From the NCBI GenBank assembly GCA_022560025.1, contig JAFISE010000007.1:186001-250000 (forward strand): a stretch of DNA of 64,000 nucleotides, given 5' to 3'. The notes under the pieces are model-generated. The model was not told the DNA's origin and did no database searches. It worked only from the letters and a program-made list of their open reading frames with translations. The translations under genes were made by a program, and so were the position numbers. This DNA is from Stagonosporopsis chrysanthemi (lineage: Eukaryota > Ascomycota > Dothideomycetes > Pleosporales > Didymellaceae). Below are positions 23,807 to 35,640 of this stretch, piece after piece; the first letter of the stretch is position 1, and the number at the start of each line of letters is the position of its first letter.

Positions 23807-24520
23807 CTACCACGTCAGATCCCCACCATTTTCCATTATGTGAGGCCCTACAATGCCTTCTTCAACGTCCAGGTGCTTGTCACAGAATTCTGGTATGGAA
23901 GTGATCATTTCACCCCTCAACTCCTCTACACTGAAGCTCTGGTGCTCGCACCCTCGAAAACGTCCTTTTGCACCGACACAGACGCGCGCATCATTGGAAG
24001 CACTCTCGGTAAGTTGACTCCAAGGGAACAGAGCGACGTGATGGAGTTTCAAATGACTGCTGCACCAAGCAACGGCCTGGACGTCAAAGCCACTGAGAGT
24101 CAGTCTTCGCATCTCCTGATCCCGGCGGAGTCGGGCAGCGAAAGCTGCTTTGGTAGCGCGAGGCGGCTGAAAGTGATAAACGAGCCATGTGGTCTTTTGA
24201 CTGCACTGCGCATAGCTGAGGAGGTCGGCTTCTGTTAGGTACTCCGCGATGCATGCGTGGAGTTCCGCGGGTACTCGGCAGAACACGCAGTGCGCTTGAT
24301 TTCGGCGTGCATTTCGACGTGTATCGTAAAACTGTCTTTGAATCCGGAGGAACTTGAGCACGCTGTTGTGACGTGGCGGCCGCGGCGGCGAGGTTGGGAT
24401 GCATAGAACATCTGATTGTTGGAGCTTCGGGACTGGACCGGTGCATGCTGAAGCAGAGCGCCTTGATGCGTCCAGAGGAGCCATCCCCATAGCCATGGAA
24501 ATGGGTGGTATCGCGGCCAT
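23807..24520 (-). CDS. F-box-like protein (hypothetical)
   Basis: 237 aa from the ATG at 24520 (MAAIPPISM). The frame is open further up to 24727, but that extension looks non-coding. Residues about 75-110 read CRVPAELHACIAEYLTEADLLSYAQCSQ-like (given in parts: VPAELHACIAEYL, then EADLLSYAQCS). This matches an F-box core, in which P and L residues contact Skp1. The rest has no recognised repeat or substrate-binding domain. F-box proteins act as substrate receptors of SCF ubiquitin ligases; that role is inferred from the domain alone. It lies about 225 bp from the 3' end of the SNF2 gene, on the same strand. Confidence 0.6.
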   Translation of the reverse strand: MAAIPPISMAMGMAPLDASRRSASACTGPVPKLQQSDVLCIPTSPPRPPRHNSVLKFLRIQRQFYDTRRNARRNQAHCVFCRVPAELHACIAEYLTEADLLSYAQCSQKTTWLVYHFQPPRATKAAFAARLRRDQEMRRLTLSGFDVQAVAWCSSHLKLHHVALFPWSQLTESASNDARVCVGAKGRFRGCEHQSFSVEELRGEMITSIPEFCDKHLDVEEGIVGPHIMENGGDLTW

Positions 24521-24745
24521 GTCAATTGTTTCGAGTGTCGAGAGAGAGTGAGCGAGAACCGAATGTTGCGGGTGCTTTTGAATTACTCTCTTGCCTGAAC
24601 CATAAACCAAGGCCCGGTTGACCCATCGACCCAAGAACCGCGCAAGGCAGGAGGGACGTTCCGAATATTCGCGCAAAAAAACCGTAGTCCATAGAAACGG
24701 CGGTGTTTTACTAGTTGAACGTTCCATTGGTATCTCGCGAGAAGC

Positions 24746-27493
24746 TCAAGCCCTCAGACCCTCCATGAGAGCGCCCTCTTCCCTCTTTCCCACAGCCTGA
24801 AACATCTGCCCGTCTCCACCGATATCCAACCCCTTCTCCGCTCTCTCGTACGCCTCATCACTCCGATCAAGCAGAATCTCCAACTCCTGATCATTAAACA
24901 GCTTGCCCTCGCCTTCTCCGGCAATGTCGAATCTTTCACCGTCACTTCGTCTCAACAGCTTCTGCAACTCCTCGACTTCCTGCTCCTTCTCTGAGTCTCT
25001 GCCGGCATTATTCCGCACACCGCCCTTCCTGATGACTAGCTTTTCGAGACGCCGCTTTGCCTCCGCAGATTCAAGGAGTTTCTGCTCGACTGTGTTGCGC
25101 GTGGCGAAGCGGTACACAATGACGTTCCGAGTCTGCCCGATGCGGTGTGCGCGGTCCATAGCCTGGAGATCCTGCTGAGGGTTCCAGTCCGAGTCGAAGA
25201 GGATGACTGTATCTGCAGCTGCGAGATTGATTCCCTGACCGCCCGCTCTTGTCGAGAGGATAAAGATGTTTGTTCCGTTCTTCGTGTTCGACTTGTTGAA
25301 AGCGAGGATCTGCGCTTGGCGATCAGCCTGCGCAACTGAGCCGTCAATTCGAGAATGAGACCATGAGCGCAAGGTCAGGTATTGACCTATCAAATCGAGA
25401 GTTGTTGTAAATTGGCTAAAGATAAGAACCTTGTGGCCGCCGTTCATGAGCGGTGGGAGGAGGGAGTCTAGCAGAAGCATCTTGCCCGAGGTCGAGACGA
25501 TAGTTTCGTCAGGCTCTGTGTCCGATGCAAAGATTTCGCCGTTCTCCACTTCAGCCTTGAGGAACGGATTGAAGAAGTTGTAGGGTGAGTTGCAGCAGAG
25601 GCGGAGCTGCATGATGGGGTTACCCAGCTTCTTTTGCAAGAGCTGCCGCTTCGCTATCTCGAAGGTTGCAGCTCTAACACGCTCTTCTTCGCCGTCTGAG
25701 TCGAGCTCCTCTTCTTTCTCAAGCGCAATCTCCTCCTTGTCAATGTTCGCAAAGTACTCGTCATCACTTACCTCTTCGTAGTTCCTTTTAGCCCTGCCAC
25801 GGCCGCGTGTAGAGGCTACTGACGCAGGTGTATTTGCACGAGAGGACTTTACGCTCTTGTTAGGCGTGTTTGCGCCACTGACAGCTTTACGCTTAAGGCT
25901 GTTGGTGTTGCTGCGGATGCTGAGAGGGGTTCCAGCCCTGCTGGGAAGGCTGACGCTCAGCCTATCGATAGCCTTGTCCTCAAGATAGGATCTACTCGTG
26001 CCATCTAAAATTGCTTGATACAGCTCGCGCTGCATTGGTGTCAAGGGCGCGTAGAGCACGTACTCGCGCTTTTTTGGCATCAATGACTCCACGTCGGTCT
26101 TGACACGACGCAGCAGGAAAGGCTTGAGTACTGCATGCAGTGACTTGATCAAGTATTGCTGCCTCTCCTCAGAGAGAAGCTGCTCAAAACTAGACTTGTC
26201 CTTCAAGCCTGAGAAGTCAAACCAGCTTTCGAACGTTGACAGCTTGTCAAAGACTGTCGGCAAAAGGAAGTGGAGTAACGACCACAGCTCGACCAAGTTA
26301 TTCTGCAATGGTGTGCCAGTGATCAGAAGGCGGTTCGCCGACTGGAATTGCTGGAGTTCGCGAATCAGTCGGCAGTCTAGATTCTTGATGCGATGTCCTT
26401 CGTCGATGATGATGAACTGCCACCCAAAGTGAGTCAGAAACTTCCTGTCGTTCATGCAAATCTCATAGCTAGTGACGACGACGGGGAAGTCCTTAGTCCC
26501 TGGGTTTTTGAGATGCGTCTTGCGAAGCCTCTCGCGCTCCTTCTTGTCGCCATGATATAGCAAGACCGGTATGCTTGGTGTCCATTTCTCGAACTCCGCA
26601 ACCCAGTTGCTCGTTGTACTGAGTGGAGCGGCGATCAAGAAAGGGCCAAACGAGTTGTTCTCCCACAAGTGCGCGAGCATAGATATAGTCTGTATCGTCT
26701 TGCCCAAACCCATCTCGTCCGCTAAGATGCCGTTGATACCATTTTGGTACAGCGACAGCATCCACTCCAGCCCTTCCAGCTGATAGGACCGCATCGTGCC
26801 TCCTGTGACGAGCTTGGGTTGTCGCGCAGACTTGAGATCCTGCATGCCAATGTCCCCTGCCTTGACGTTATTTTTCGGTTTATCGTCTTCCACAACATCT
26901 TCTTCCGCCTTCTTCTTGAGGTCATCCTTCTTGAAATAGTCCGCGATGCTAGAGTTCTCCCTCTTTGGCCTGCCTCGACCCTTCTTCTTCGTTGTAGTGT
27001 CTGCCTTTGTACTAGGTGTGGATGCACCGTTCGCTGTAGAATTGCGTGTTGCGCGACGCTGCGATTCGGCCGCTGCCTTCTCGGCGTTCTCCTCGCGCTT
27101 CGAAGCTTGCCCGTGGGTCTTCTCGTCTTGTTCTTTCTCTTCGTCCTCCTGACGCTGCATCTGTTGCAGCATGACCGTCGCATAGAGCTAATATCCAAGT
27201 CAGCCACGAAAGATACTAATCGATTATGGAAATTTGACCTTGCTCTTGTTCATTAAAAACTCAAGTTGTTGGAATTTCTTGTCCAACATTTCTTTGCCGC
27301 TGTTGATGTCTCCCTGCCTCTCCTTCTCCAATTGCGCGTCGCGTTTCGCGTCTTGTTTTTCGCGCTGTGTTTTCATACGCGTCTCCTCCTCTTGCATTGC
27401 TTTGGACACGTTGTCGTCATCCATGTTGGCTGGCAGAGGCGAGGACTCAGGTGTGGGGTCCGACTTCGCGCTCATGATCGAAGAGGCGCTCAT
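24746..27493 (-). CDS. mus-30: SNF2-family DNA-dependent ATPase, HELLS/Lsh/DDM1 group
   Basis: Exons in transcript order 27493-27239 and 27187-24746; 898 aa. The intron has a GTCAAA donor, a GGCTGACT branch and a TTAG acceptor, and joins MNKSK to LYATVMLQQM. The N-terminal part is charged coiled coil, then an AT-hook-like GRGRPKR near residue 157. The helicase core starts with SYQLEGLEW. Motif I is DEMGLGKT near 242-249, motif II IIDEGH near 350, and the C-terminal lobe ends with AHRIGQT. A basic, Ser/Thr-rich insertion separates the two lobes. In Neurospora the homologue is MUS-30, in yeast Irc5, in plants DDM1; these remodel nucleosomes for genome stability and, in plants and animals, DNA methylation. 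ATGs at 27526 and 27475 are possible alternative starts. Confidence 0.92.
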
Positions 27494-28108
27494 ACTGCAG
27501 CTTACAAGCCTAGAAGCCGTAATCATAAGGCCAAAAGCAAATCAATCCAACAAGAGTCAATCAGGAGCAGTAGTCGCGCCTGGGGGTTGAAGAGTGGCGA
27601 TGGTGTAGAGGCGCGTGAGAGAACGCGCTAATCAAAATCGAGGACGTCATTTTGCGACGCGCGATCACGCTCAGAGTTTAATTGATTAATATCGGAAGGC
27701 TATCAACTTTCATCTTTTCAGGAACGTAAACGAACGCCAGCCAAAGTAGTTACTTCAACTCTGTATCGAGGTATCATGCGATGCACAGCTATAGCCCGGA
27801 CACGACGCGTAGCCGTCAGAGCAGGTATTGCAATGTCTGAGCAGCCACTCGTCTCTTACCTAAGGTTTATTCTGATCTAAGTATCCATGTTTCGCTCGCA
27901 GCATTGCCAACAGAGTGGAGCCTCAATACGTCCTATCCCAATTTGCTGGCCGCGCAATCTGCTCAGTGGTCGCTGCAGATTCGTTCTGCCGCAGCGATCC
28001 CTCAACTTCTTTCGACTTTCCTCATCTTTCCACCTTACCAGTAATTGCAGTCCAATTCGTTTTCCCCCTGGGTTTTTTCCATCTCATTTTCCCTTCGAGA
28101 ACTGTGTG
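27494..28108. other. Intergenic region between SNF2 gene and DUF7708 gene
   Basis: About 600 bp, C/T-rich on the plus strand around 27900-28100. No gene is supported. Confidence 0.45.
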
Positions 28109-29795
28109 TCAACAGGACTTGTGAGTTTTGCACCTTGCTTTGTTACGATTGGCCATCATGATCCTTTGCAGATTGGATTTCGGTGCAAGACTCGGGTTTG
28201 CTCTTATGGGACGATTGCGCGCAAGCACAATCGAGTCTCGATACCGGATCATCTCCTCGTTATCACCCATCCTCGTACCGTAACTCAGTAGGAGGACCTT
28301 CAAACGTTGGACCCACGGCTTCGAAAAGTGCCGACTGAACATGGCAAATAGTTCCGCCATCCATGACGCATCTTGCGAGTACGGAGCGCCGACTGCCTGC
28401 GTGTCTAGAATAATATATAGCAGTGGAAGCGATTGGATGACCCTAGCTAAAAGGTCAAACCACTGCCCTATGGTTTCCGCAGCTCTGAACCGAGCGCAAC
28501 TCAGAGAGAGTGATTTCTCTGAGTGCAGTGCGATATTCAACCGCAAAGCTTGACCCACGAGTCCCTTCACAAGATCTATCATCGACGCAGCAGAAGCGGC
28601 AGATGTCGTGACCGACTTTAGTGCCCAAAGAACAGGAACTTTCTGGTGGCGCAGTATGTCAATTATGTCAATGGCGAAACTCTGGACCTCGAGCCGACTG
28701 GTATAGTCACCTTTGAGCCATACTATGGAGGGGACGACTGCAGAGTCCCATGCGTAGAACTTTGGATCTGCCCAAAATCTCAACGTTTGGTTTGACCGCG
28801 AACGTGTACTTTTCAGTCGAGTAGCCAGGAACGTCCGGTACTGGAGTGCCTTGATAGGATCGAGGGCGCTCGCGCTCGACAAGTAATCCATGATCTGATT
28901 GAGCTGAAGATCAGTCAGACGTGAATTGGTGTCTAGATTTGCACTTGTCTGCAGCGATTGGTTTGCTTCGATCTATGAATCAGTCGGCGTGTTTAGCGGT
29001 GCGATGGTCAACATACAGATAAGGAGCCCGCGCAGTTCTTTTACTGCTTCGTTCAATGATTGCAGCTCGAGATGCATGTCACGCTGCTCTGCGTGAGCTC
29101 CAGCACGTGCCAATGTGTCGATTCTTTGCGCGCAGTCTTCAATGTCCTGAACCAGGTCGTCATAGTAGAGCTCGACTGGACGACTCAGGGCTTCCCAAGC
29201 TTGCCGCAGCTTACTTTGTGAGTACCAATCAGCTGCCCGCAAGAAGAAGTCGATTGTCTTACTGTAGAGCTCGTACACTGCTTGTTTCATGCGTGCTGTC
29301 GGGTACAACAGAGTGGAAAGCTCTACGCGCGGTAAAGCATCAGCGATTTGCGCGAACCCTTTAGCAAGTGTTTTGACTTGCTTCCCATGGTTTTCGACCA
29401 ACTGTCGAAGAGCTTAGCCAAACGTTACCAATTGACGGGTTACGACCTACAATGAACAAGAATTTCATGGCACCCCAAGCAAGAGCGACGTATTCAGGGT
29501 GATGCTGGGCCAAAACATCGAAAACACGTCCATAATGGCAAATTCTGGACGAGCACTTCGACAACCATCGTCTGATTTTGTGGGTCTCGTGTCGTTGCTC
29601 GTACTGAACTCTAATGTCGTCTACGATCTTCTGTATATCAGCTGCACTCTGGGGCTTTTGTTGTTTATCGATCTTGCTGTGTATTCTGGGATCAATGTTG
29701 AAAGCAGCGACCGCTTTGCTGTAAGCCTGTTCTGCGAGAGCAAGCGACGGGTCTGTCGAAGAGCTAAGATACCAATGATTCTGGGATTGCATCAT
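28109..29795 (-). CDS. DUF7708-type protein with degenerate NTPase-like region
   Basis: Exons in transcript order 29795-29451, 29401-29017, 28965-28109; 528 aa. Intron 1 (GTAGGT...GACAG) joins WGAMKFLFI to LVENHGKQV. Intron 2 (GTATGT...GAAG) joins RGLLI to SNQSLQTSANLDTN; its acceptor is AAG because the closer TAG would shift the frame. Residues about 60-250 match the helical domain I know as DUF7708, common at the N-terminus of fungal NACHT/ankyrin proteins. The C-terminal half is alpha/beta: SIVWLKGDYTSR, VPVLWALK, then PLLYIILDTQAVG, which looks like a Walker B strand. No Walker A GxxxxGK[ST] is present, so ATP binding is unlikely. It starts 243 bp from the divergent AAA ATPase. A role in self/non-self sensing is only a guess. 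Confidence 0.7.
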
Positions 29796-30038
29796 ATCGG
29801 CTTTGCTTCAGACTCTTCTGCTCAGTTGTATAGGGGAGCTGTGGTCTTAAGATGAGGAGATATTCGTTGAGTGTGTTGACAGTATGCAGCCTGGGGTGGG
29901 GTATCACATGCGCACAGCCTCAGCGCCTGCAGATTGGGTTGATTAGCCCCCAGACTTGGCATGTCATCAGGCTGAACCCTGGAAACCTTCGAAAACATTG
30001 CAAGTGTCCCAGGCGTCGTCCGTTTGGTCTATACAGGT
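29796..30038. promoter_or_regulatory. Short divergent promoter region (DUF7708 gene / AAA ATPase)
   Basis: 243 bp lie between the two start codons, so the promoters overlap. The short plus-strand frame here (29852-30151) is not supported. Confidence 0.45.
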
Positions 30039-33000
30039 ATGTCTCAGAATCCATACTCATTTTTCCCGCCGCCGGCATCATCTACAGCGCCGGCAGAGGC
30101 TTCCCCACCACTACAGCCACAGCCCTCATATGCAGCCCCCTCATACGATAACGAAAAGCCTTCCCAACTGTTTGCTGCTGCCAAAAAAATACTAGATCTG
30201 GAAAGCTTCAAAGACATCAAGAAGGCAACTGGGATGAGGCTTCTCTAGACGCTCTCCGCAGCTATGCGCCTCTTTCGCGAGACGAGATAACTGGCGCAGA
30301 AGTTGATTGGCGACATTTAACTCAAGATGGTGACCACGGTAGTGGAGAAGAATCAAGCACCTCAGAAAGTGAGACTGAGTGGGACGTCTATGGCAGCAAT
30401 ACTGGTGTGCATGAAGAGCTTCGACGACAGCTGAGGCGCTCAGGGAAAGAGAAATCTGAACATGATGCTCGCCATTTTGTTGCCATAGCACCTCGGAATC
30501 GCTTAGCTGGCCGGGAGGAAGTCTGGACAAAGTACGGGGCACAAAGTATTGACGCCCGAAAGACAATGTCTGCAAGACCGGAAGTTATGCCATACCCAGA
30601 TACACAATCTGTGGATAAGAATCCTGATGATCATGATCCACGGAGGGAACGGAACCATCGCCCTACTGTTCGACAAGGGGTCAGAAGAACAGCTCGCGCT
30701 GAAGACTACAATTCGGATGACGAGACCAGGTCTTGGAATGTACATACTATTGGTTCGGGTTCGGGAAAGATCAAAAAGCAACGGCATCCAACTGTCACTG
30801 AGCACGAACCCGTGCAACAGGCTTCGAATTTTGCATCTTTTCCATTAATTCATGCCCCAAGGAGTCGCTCAAACATCGAGGACGTGCTGGATGAGCTTGA
30901 AGCTTTGAAGGCTGAAAATGAACGATTGAAAAGAGGTGACGCCGAATCTCATATCCCGACGCAGCCTGCGGTTCTTGCGTACACAAGCAAGATATTTCAT
31001 CGTCTACAAGGTGTTCTTTATCTAGATGAGCCAAAATGGGTACCTGCGGAAAACGGTGCTGTCGTGTTGATGGCGAATAACCCTATTCGGAACGTCGACT
31101 TTTACTTGGACCAGCATCCTGAGATTGCATTCGCTGTCTACAAGGAATATTCGAAAGTTCCACCTAATCCGAAGAAGATCGAAGCCGCCGATGGCACATA
31201 TCGAGACCCAGAACCTGTATATGAGTTCCTATCGCTTACGGCTCCTGAGATGGTGGAGGCGGTGCATACGTTCGTTCAGAAAGTCCCGGATTTTGGAGAC
31301 TTTTTTCCCTTCTTCTACCCTGAAGACAACATACCAGCACCTTATCTTTTCATGTACTACAGCCTGCCTTTCGTGTCTGCAATCCTTCCTGAGCTAGATG
31401 CTGCAACTCAGAACCTCGTCAAAATTCTGGTTAAGACTCTCCACAAGAGTCACGGATACGAATATAAGTCAGCCACACTTCAAGCAGAGAACGGAAAGGT
31501 AGCTCGCCATCTGTTAAAATACCTCATCAAGCCTGGGGACGTCCTGGTTGAGAACACAGGCAGTGTTGGACAGGCATACATCGTTACCCGATGGATCGAG
31601 TATCCTGAGACTGTTTCTGAAGAGTCGTATTTCGAAGAAGAAGGACAAAGGAAACGGGCTCCGCGGTATGGTCCGCTCGCAAAGTCAGCAGAGAGCCACA
31701 AACAACAACATATTCATGGAAAGTAAAAGCCTGGCGTTGGATGTTCAATGGTTGTTTCCAGAGGGACGAAACAAAGCTTGATTTGCGTATGACTGTCGGC
31801 TACGACGAAGAATCAGTGAACATCAGAGACCTGAACTTCTGTCCGTTGAAGTATGCATCAGAACATACAAGGACGGTCCTCGAGAACCGTGGAAAAACGG
31901 TCTGGTCGTTTCGATTCAAGCGATTTGTCTCGTATCTGAGATCTGACGATGACGATTTAAAAAACGCAGGTACTCCTTCGCTCGGCATCGGGATTTTCGC
32001 TAACTCGCAACATAGATTGAAGATCGATACATGGTCGACATCAGAGCCTACAAAACCCTTCATCCTGATTCTGCACTTTCGATGTCATACATGCGCGACG
32101 ACATTGGACTTCTGAAGATGGCTAGTGACGACCCACCTGACGGAAATGCCCTTCTGGTCTTCGAGCCTGAGATAATGGCCTACAATCTACAAGAGAAGAC
32201 TTGAAGGGTGCTCTTTGTGGATCGCATCACCGACATAATGTGGAACAAAAAAGCGTTTCGAGACCTCGTCGTGGACACTAAAACAAAGGAACTGGTTCAA
32301 GCTGTTGTCATGAAACAACTTACGGCAGCCCAGTCAACTGATTTTGTTACTGGAAAAGGCAACGGACTCATCATGCTCCTGCATGGAGCGCCCGGAACAG
32401 GCAAAACCTTTACAGCAGAAGGTGTTGCAGAATTTGCAGAGAAGCCACTACTTCGGGTCACGTGTGGCGATGTTGGGACTAAAGCCGAGACAGTTGACAA
32501 GAGGCTTCGTGCAACCTTCAAACTTGGAAAGATGTGGGATTGCGGTAAGCTGTAACGAGTTTTTGTATAAGCCTTGTCACTTACCCGAAACCAGTTGTAT
32601 TGTTGGACGAAGCGGACGTGTTCCTTGAAGAAAGGGATGTCAAAGATCTCAATCGGAACGCACTAGTCTCTGTGTTTCTTCGTGCGCTTGAATACTATGA
32701 CGGCATTCTCATCTTGACTTCCAATCGAGTCGGCACCTGTAAGTATTCGAGCGTAGATTCAATGCAGCTTTTCTGATAGCCAATCAGTCGACGAAGCTTT
32801 CAAGTCCAGAATCCAGCTTGCGCTTCACTATGACAACCTTGGCGAAGTGCAGCGCAAAAAGATCTGGCGAAACTTTACCGCTCGCATCCAGACACTGGAT
32901 CATGAGTATGGAATCGACATAGACGACATAGAAGACCACATCAGTGAGCTGGGAAAAGAGGTTCTTAATGGCCGAGAGATACGTAATGCGATCACCATTG

Positions 33001-33182
33001 CGAGACAACTGGCGAATTTCCGGAAAGAATCATTCAAGTATTCCCATCTCAAACATGCTATCGACGTCGGAAGTCGTTTCGGCAAATATTTGCAAGACCT
33101 TCGCCTAAACATGACGGATGACACGATCAAGCAAGAGACTGGGATTCGTCTCTCGTACACTGCCCCAGCTCCCGCCGAGTAG
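30039..33182 (+). pseudogene. AAA+ ATPase with DUF7025-type N-terminal region, broken by two frameshifts and a stop
   Basis: Reading starts MSQNPYSFF at 30039 and is in one frame to about 30220. It continues in a second frame (GNWDEASLDALRSYAP...) to 31722 and in a third (VKAWRWMFNGCFQRDE) to 31969. Each switch fits one missing base in an A-rich run. After an intron (31970-32022, AAG acceptor) the frame resumes at DRYMVDIRAYK. It meets TGA at 32202-32204, where the pattern LQEKT-x-RVLFVD suggests a lost Trp codon. It then runs through a full AAA module: Walker A GAPGTGKT near 32388, and Walker B VVLLDEADVF after the intron 32545-32594. ILTSNRVGT follows, and after the intron 32739-32787 FDEAFKSRIQLAL. 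The conserved core and clean introns show recent decay, or assembly errors, rather than an old relic. The family is a fungal AAA group of unknown function. Confidence 0.75.
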
Positions 33183-33930
33183 TTGCTTTCGATCACGCAG
33201 AGATATGTTAGTCTCCCATGATGCAGGTGTCTTGCATCGAGAGAAGAAAGCTGCCTCTGGCCGAAGAGACCCTACCAATTCATTTAAATTCATACGCAGA
33301 TATATCAAATTAAACACAAAAGACTTTCCGTTTCAAACAGCAGATTAGTAGGTGTCGTGACGTAGAGTACCTGACAGGCTTCCCACTTCGACAGGCTCCT
33401 CCCATGAGCCTATGGGAGACGGCTCACACGCTCTTCCCGGCTGCCGGTCACACCTTTCTCTGACGTTCTCAGTTATGTAGAGTTCCTGGTTGATTCTTTC
33501 GATTCGATAGTGGTTCAATCCAACAATCACCTGAACACGCTCTGAGAAGCTCCTCTTTTCTTCCACAGTAGGCATATATATGAATGCTGACTTACAGCCG
33601 ACAGAGCCCATGACTCCATGATATGTTGCGTGCGACGCCATATCTCTCTCAGACGCCAAAATCCATCATAGTTAGATAATTTGACGCAAGGCCTGTCCTG
33701 GAGGAACAAAATCGTTTTCGGTCCACAGCTAGCGTACAATAAATGCCCTGGAAGGACGCAAATGTAAGATCACAGACAAGGAGACAATGTAATTAAGTAT
33801 GGTTGTTTCCTACGATTGTAATGATCGACGGCGCGCCATGTCAGTCGAGCCTTCGGATCCTGCTCTTCGAGCTTCATGGTTGGCAGTCAAAATCTACCTC
33901 CGGAGAACCATTCCGAACAAAGTCAATGGC
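33183..33930. other. Intergenic region, no supported gene
   Basis: Minus-strand frames at 33345-33739 are open for about 100 codons and include a GTAAGT donor-like site, but no family or domain is recognisable. They may be the remains of a gene. Confidence 0.35.
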
Positions 33931-34574
33931 TCATCTTGATGCCTTCGAGTGGGCGTTAAGAATCTCTGGCACCGTAAGAGTCGTGAATGCAGCTGCGGAG
34001 CCGGTAAGATCGGTAGCAGCAGCTGTTTGATTGGAACTCGCATTCATTTTGTTTGACCCCAAAGTAAGCCATGGGACAACCAAAACTCCAAACACGACGG
34101 CCGTACCGTCAGTATCAAGTCCCCGACAAAAGGACTGGTTAAGTACATCGATAATGCACAACGTATAACATACATATGCTATCTGGCTAGTAGCGCCGAC
34201 AAAGTAAATGATCAAGTTGAGAATGGGTTTCGAGCATGAGGCCGTGTCGCGTCAACCATGTCGGTCGCTGGACCGCGTGCCTGGTTGCTCAGTACAGGTA
34301 GAATCAGCCAGACAAAGACGCCTGTGAGTCCGATGTTGATGATGATATTGAAAGAGAAGGTGATGTAGGATGGGATCATGTCACTTCCGATTCGACAATG
34401 ACCATCCTGTACGCTGATACCTGAGTGAGGTGTAGCGATGCACCACAATGCCATTCCGCCGAAGAATCCAACAGTAGTCACCATGCCATTCATCCGTATT
34501 GGGTCGTGTCTCCGCTCGAGGACGACTGGCAAGCGTACAATATGTATCCTCTCCAGATAGAAGATGTATCTATC
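33931..34574 (-). pseudogene. Remnant of a multi-pass membrane protein
   Basis: On the minus strand a frame beginning near DRYIFYLERIHIVRLPVV (about 34574) gives two hydrophobic segments (MVTTVGFFGGMALWCI and IIINIGLTGVFVWLILPVL). It ends just after HARNPFST at 34212. The next frame continues directly with LIIYFVGATSQIAYV, YTLCIIDVL and AVVFGVLVVPWL, two to three further helices. The switch fits a single lost base near 34215-34222. Upstream there is no start codon in frame; a TAG suggests a missing 5' exon. Fungi have many multi-pass proteins with this helix layout; no precise family is claimed. Confidence 0.4.
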
Positions 34575-35640
34575 GCGAATTAATGCTAGAACTCATTCGC
34601 CGTCTACGCTAGTGTAGCGCGCCACAAGGATCTTGGAACATGCAGCGGTAGTTGTTTTATTTCTTTAGGATGTTTATGTTTAATGTCGGATGTAGGTCTC
34701 CTCGGATGCACGCAGCCGACAGGACTTTGGAAGCTCGACCCGACACGGGAAGCATCGCTAATGTGTACAGAAAGGAAGAAGCGAATTCGGCCCCGATAAC
34801 TCGCCTTGTGGCCGAATGTTTGTTTGCTATCTGTCATACCACCGTGCTTGGGCCCTTGGAATTGGCAGGCGGGCTTGTGTCTTGGGTGCTGTCAACGCAT
34901 TCGCTTCAAATTTACGTGCGTAGATGTTGACTCTGCTGGAACGGAAGCATAGGGGCCGACATGGATAGCTGTGGAATACCCTGTTGCCTATGTCAAATGT
35001 GAAACGAGCCACTATGTATCCCGATCTTGGGGACATACCTATCGCATCATCACATCCGAGAGAGATATGGGTGCCAATACGCACCTGGTGCGGTATGATC
35101 GGATGTATTTGGGGAGAAGAACGATTTCTGAAGAGACAATACAGCTTGATGATCAGCTGAAGGATGCAACAGCGAGCAATATAGTAGGTACATGGAGCGA
35201 GATTAGAAGCAACTTCAGCAATAACGTAAGGTCGTGAGTTCGGCCGGGCGCAAGGCGTCCGTCTAACCATGGCCTACTAAGAGTAGATTGAACAGTGTAA
35301 GGATCTAACGAGAACTAGTCCTGTATTAGCTACTTTACTATCTTGTTATATGGGGAGCGCTGTGGTAGCACACTTCCAGTTTCTGGGGATCGTATAACCT
35401 CTCTACGGCGTCTAGAAAATTTAAATGCAATACATTTTATAGCATTCGCTGCGACTTCCACATACGATCATAGGACGTTGACAGTAAGTTCTCCTGCCCG
35501 ACCCGCCGTCTGTCAAGGTACTGTTTTGAGGTTTTTGTGTCGCGTTTACAGAATACGGGAACCGGTCTGCCAAACGAACACCAACATCGCTAGCCAATTA
35601 CGGCGAATTTGCTAACTTACAGCTGCACACCATATTTAGA
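34575..35640. other. Intergenic region, no supported gene
   Basis: A minus-strand frame at 34827-35270 is open for 147 codons but has no hydrophobic, repeat or family pattern. Nothing else is visible. Confidence 0.4.

Noticed and set aside
29852..30151. 99-codon plus-strand frame starting with a signal-peptide-like stretch
   Set aside because: It overlaps the start of the AAA gene in another frame and shows no further protein-like pattern.
32202..32204. TGA in the AAA gene as a RIP mutation
   Set aside because: TGG to TGA corresponds to a CpC, not CpA, change on the other strand, and the surrounding gene has normal composition.
34827..35270. 147-codon minus-strand frame
   Set aside because: No helix, repeat, cysteine pattern or family resemblance; likely chance.
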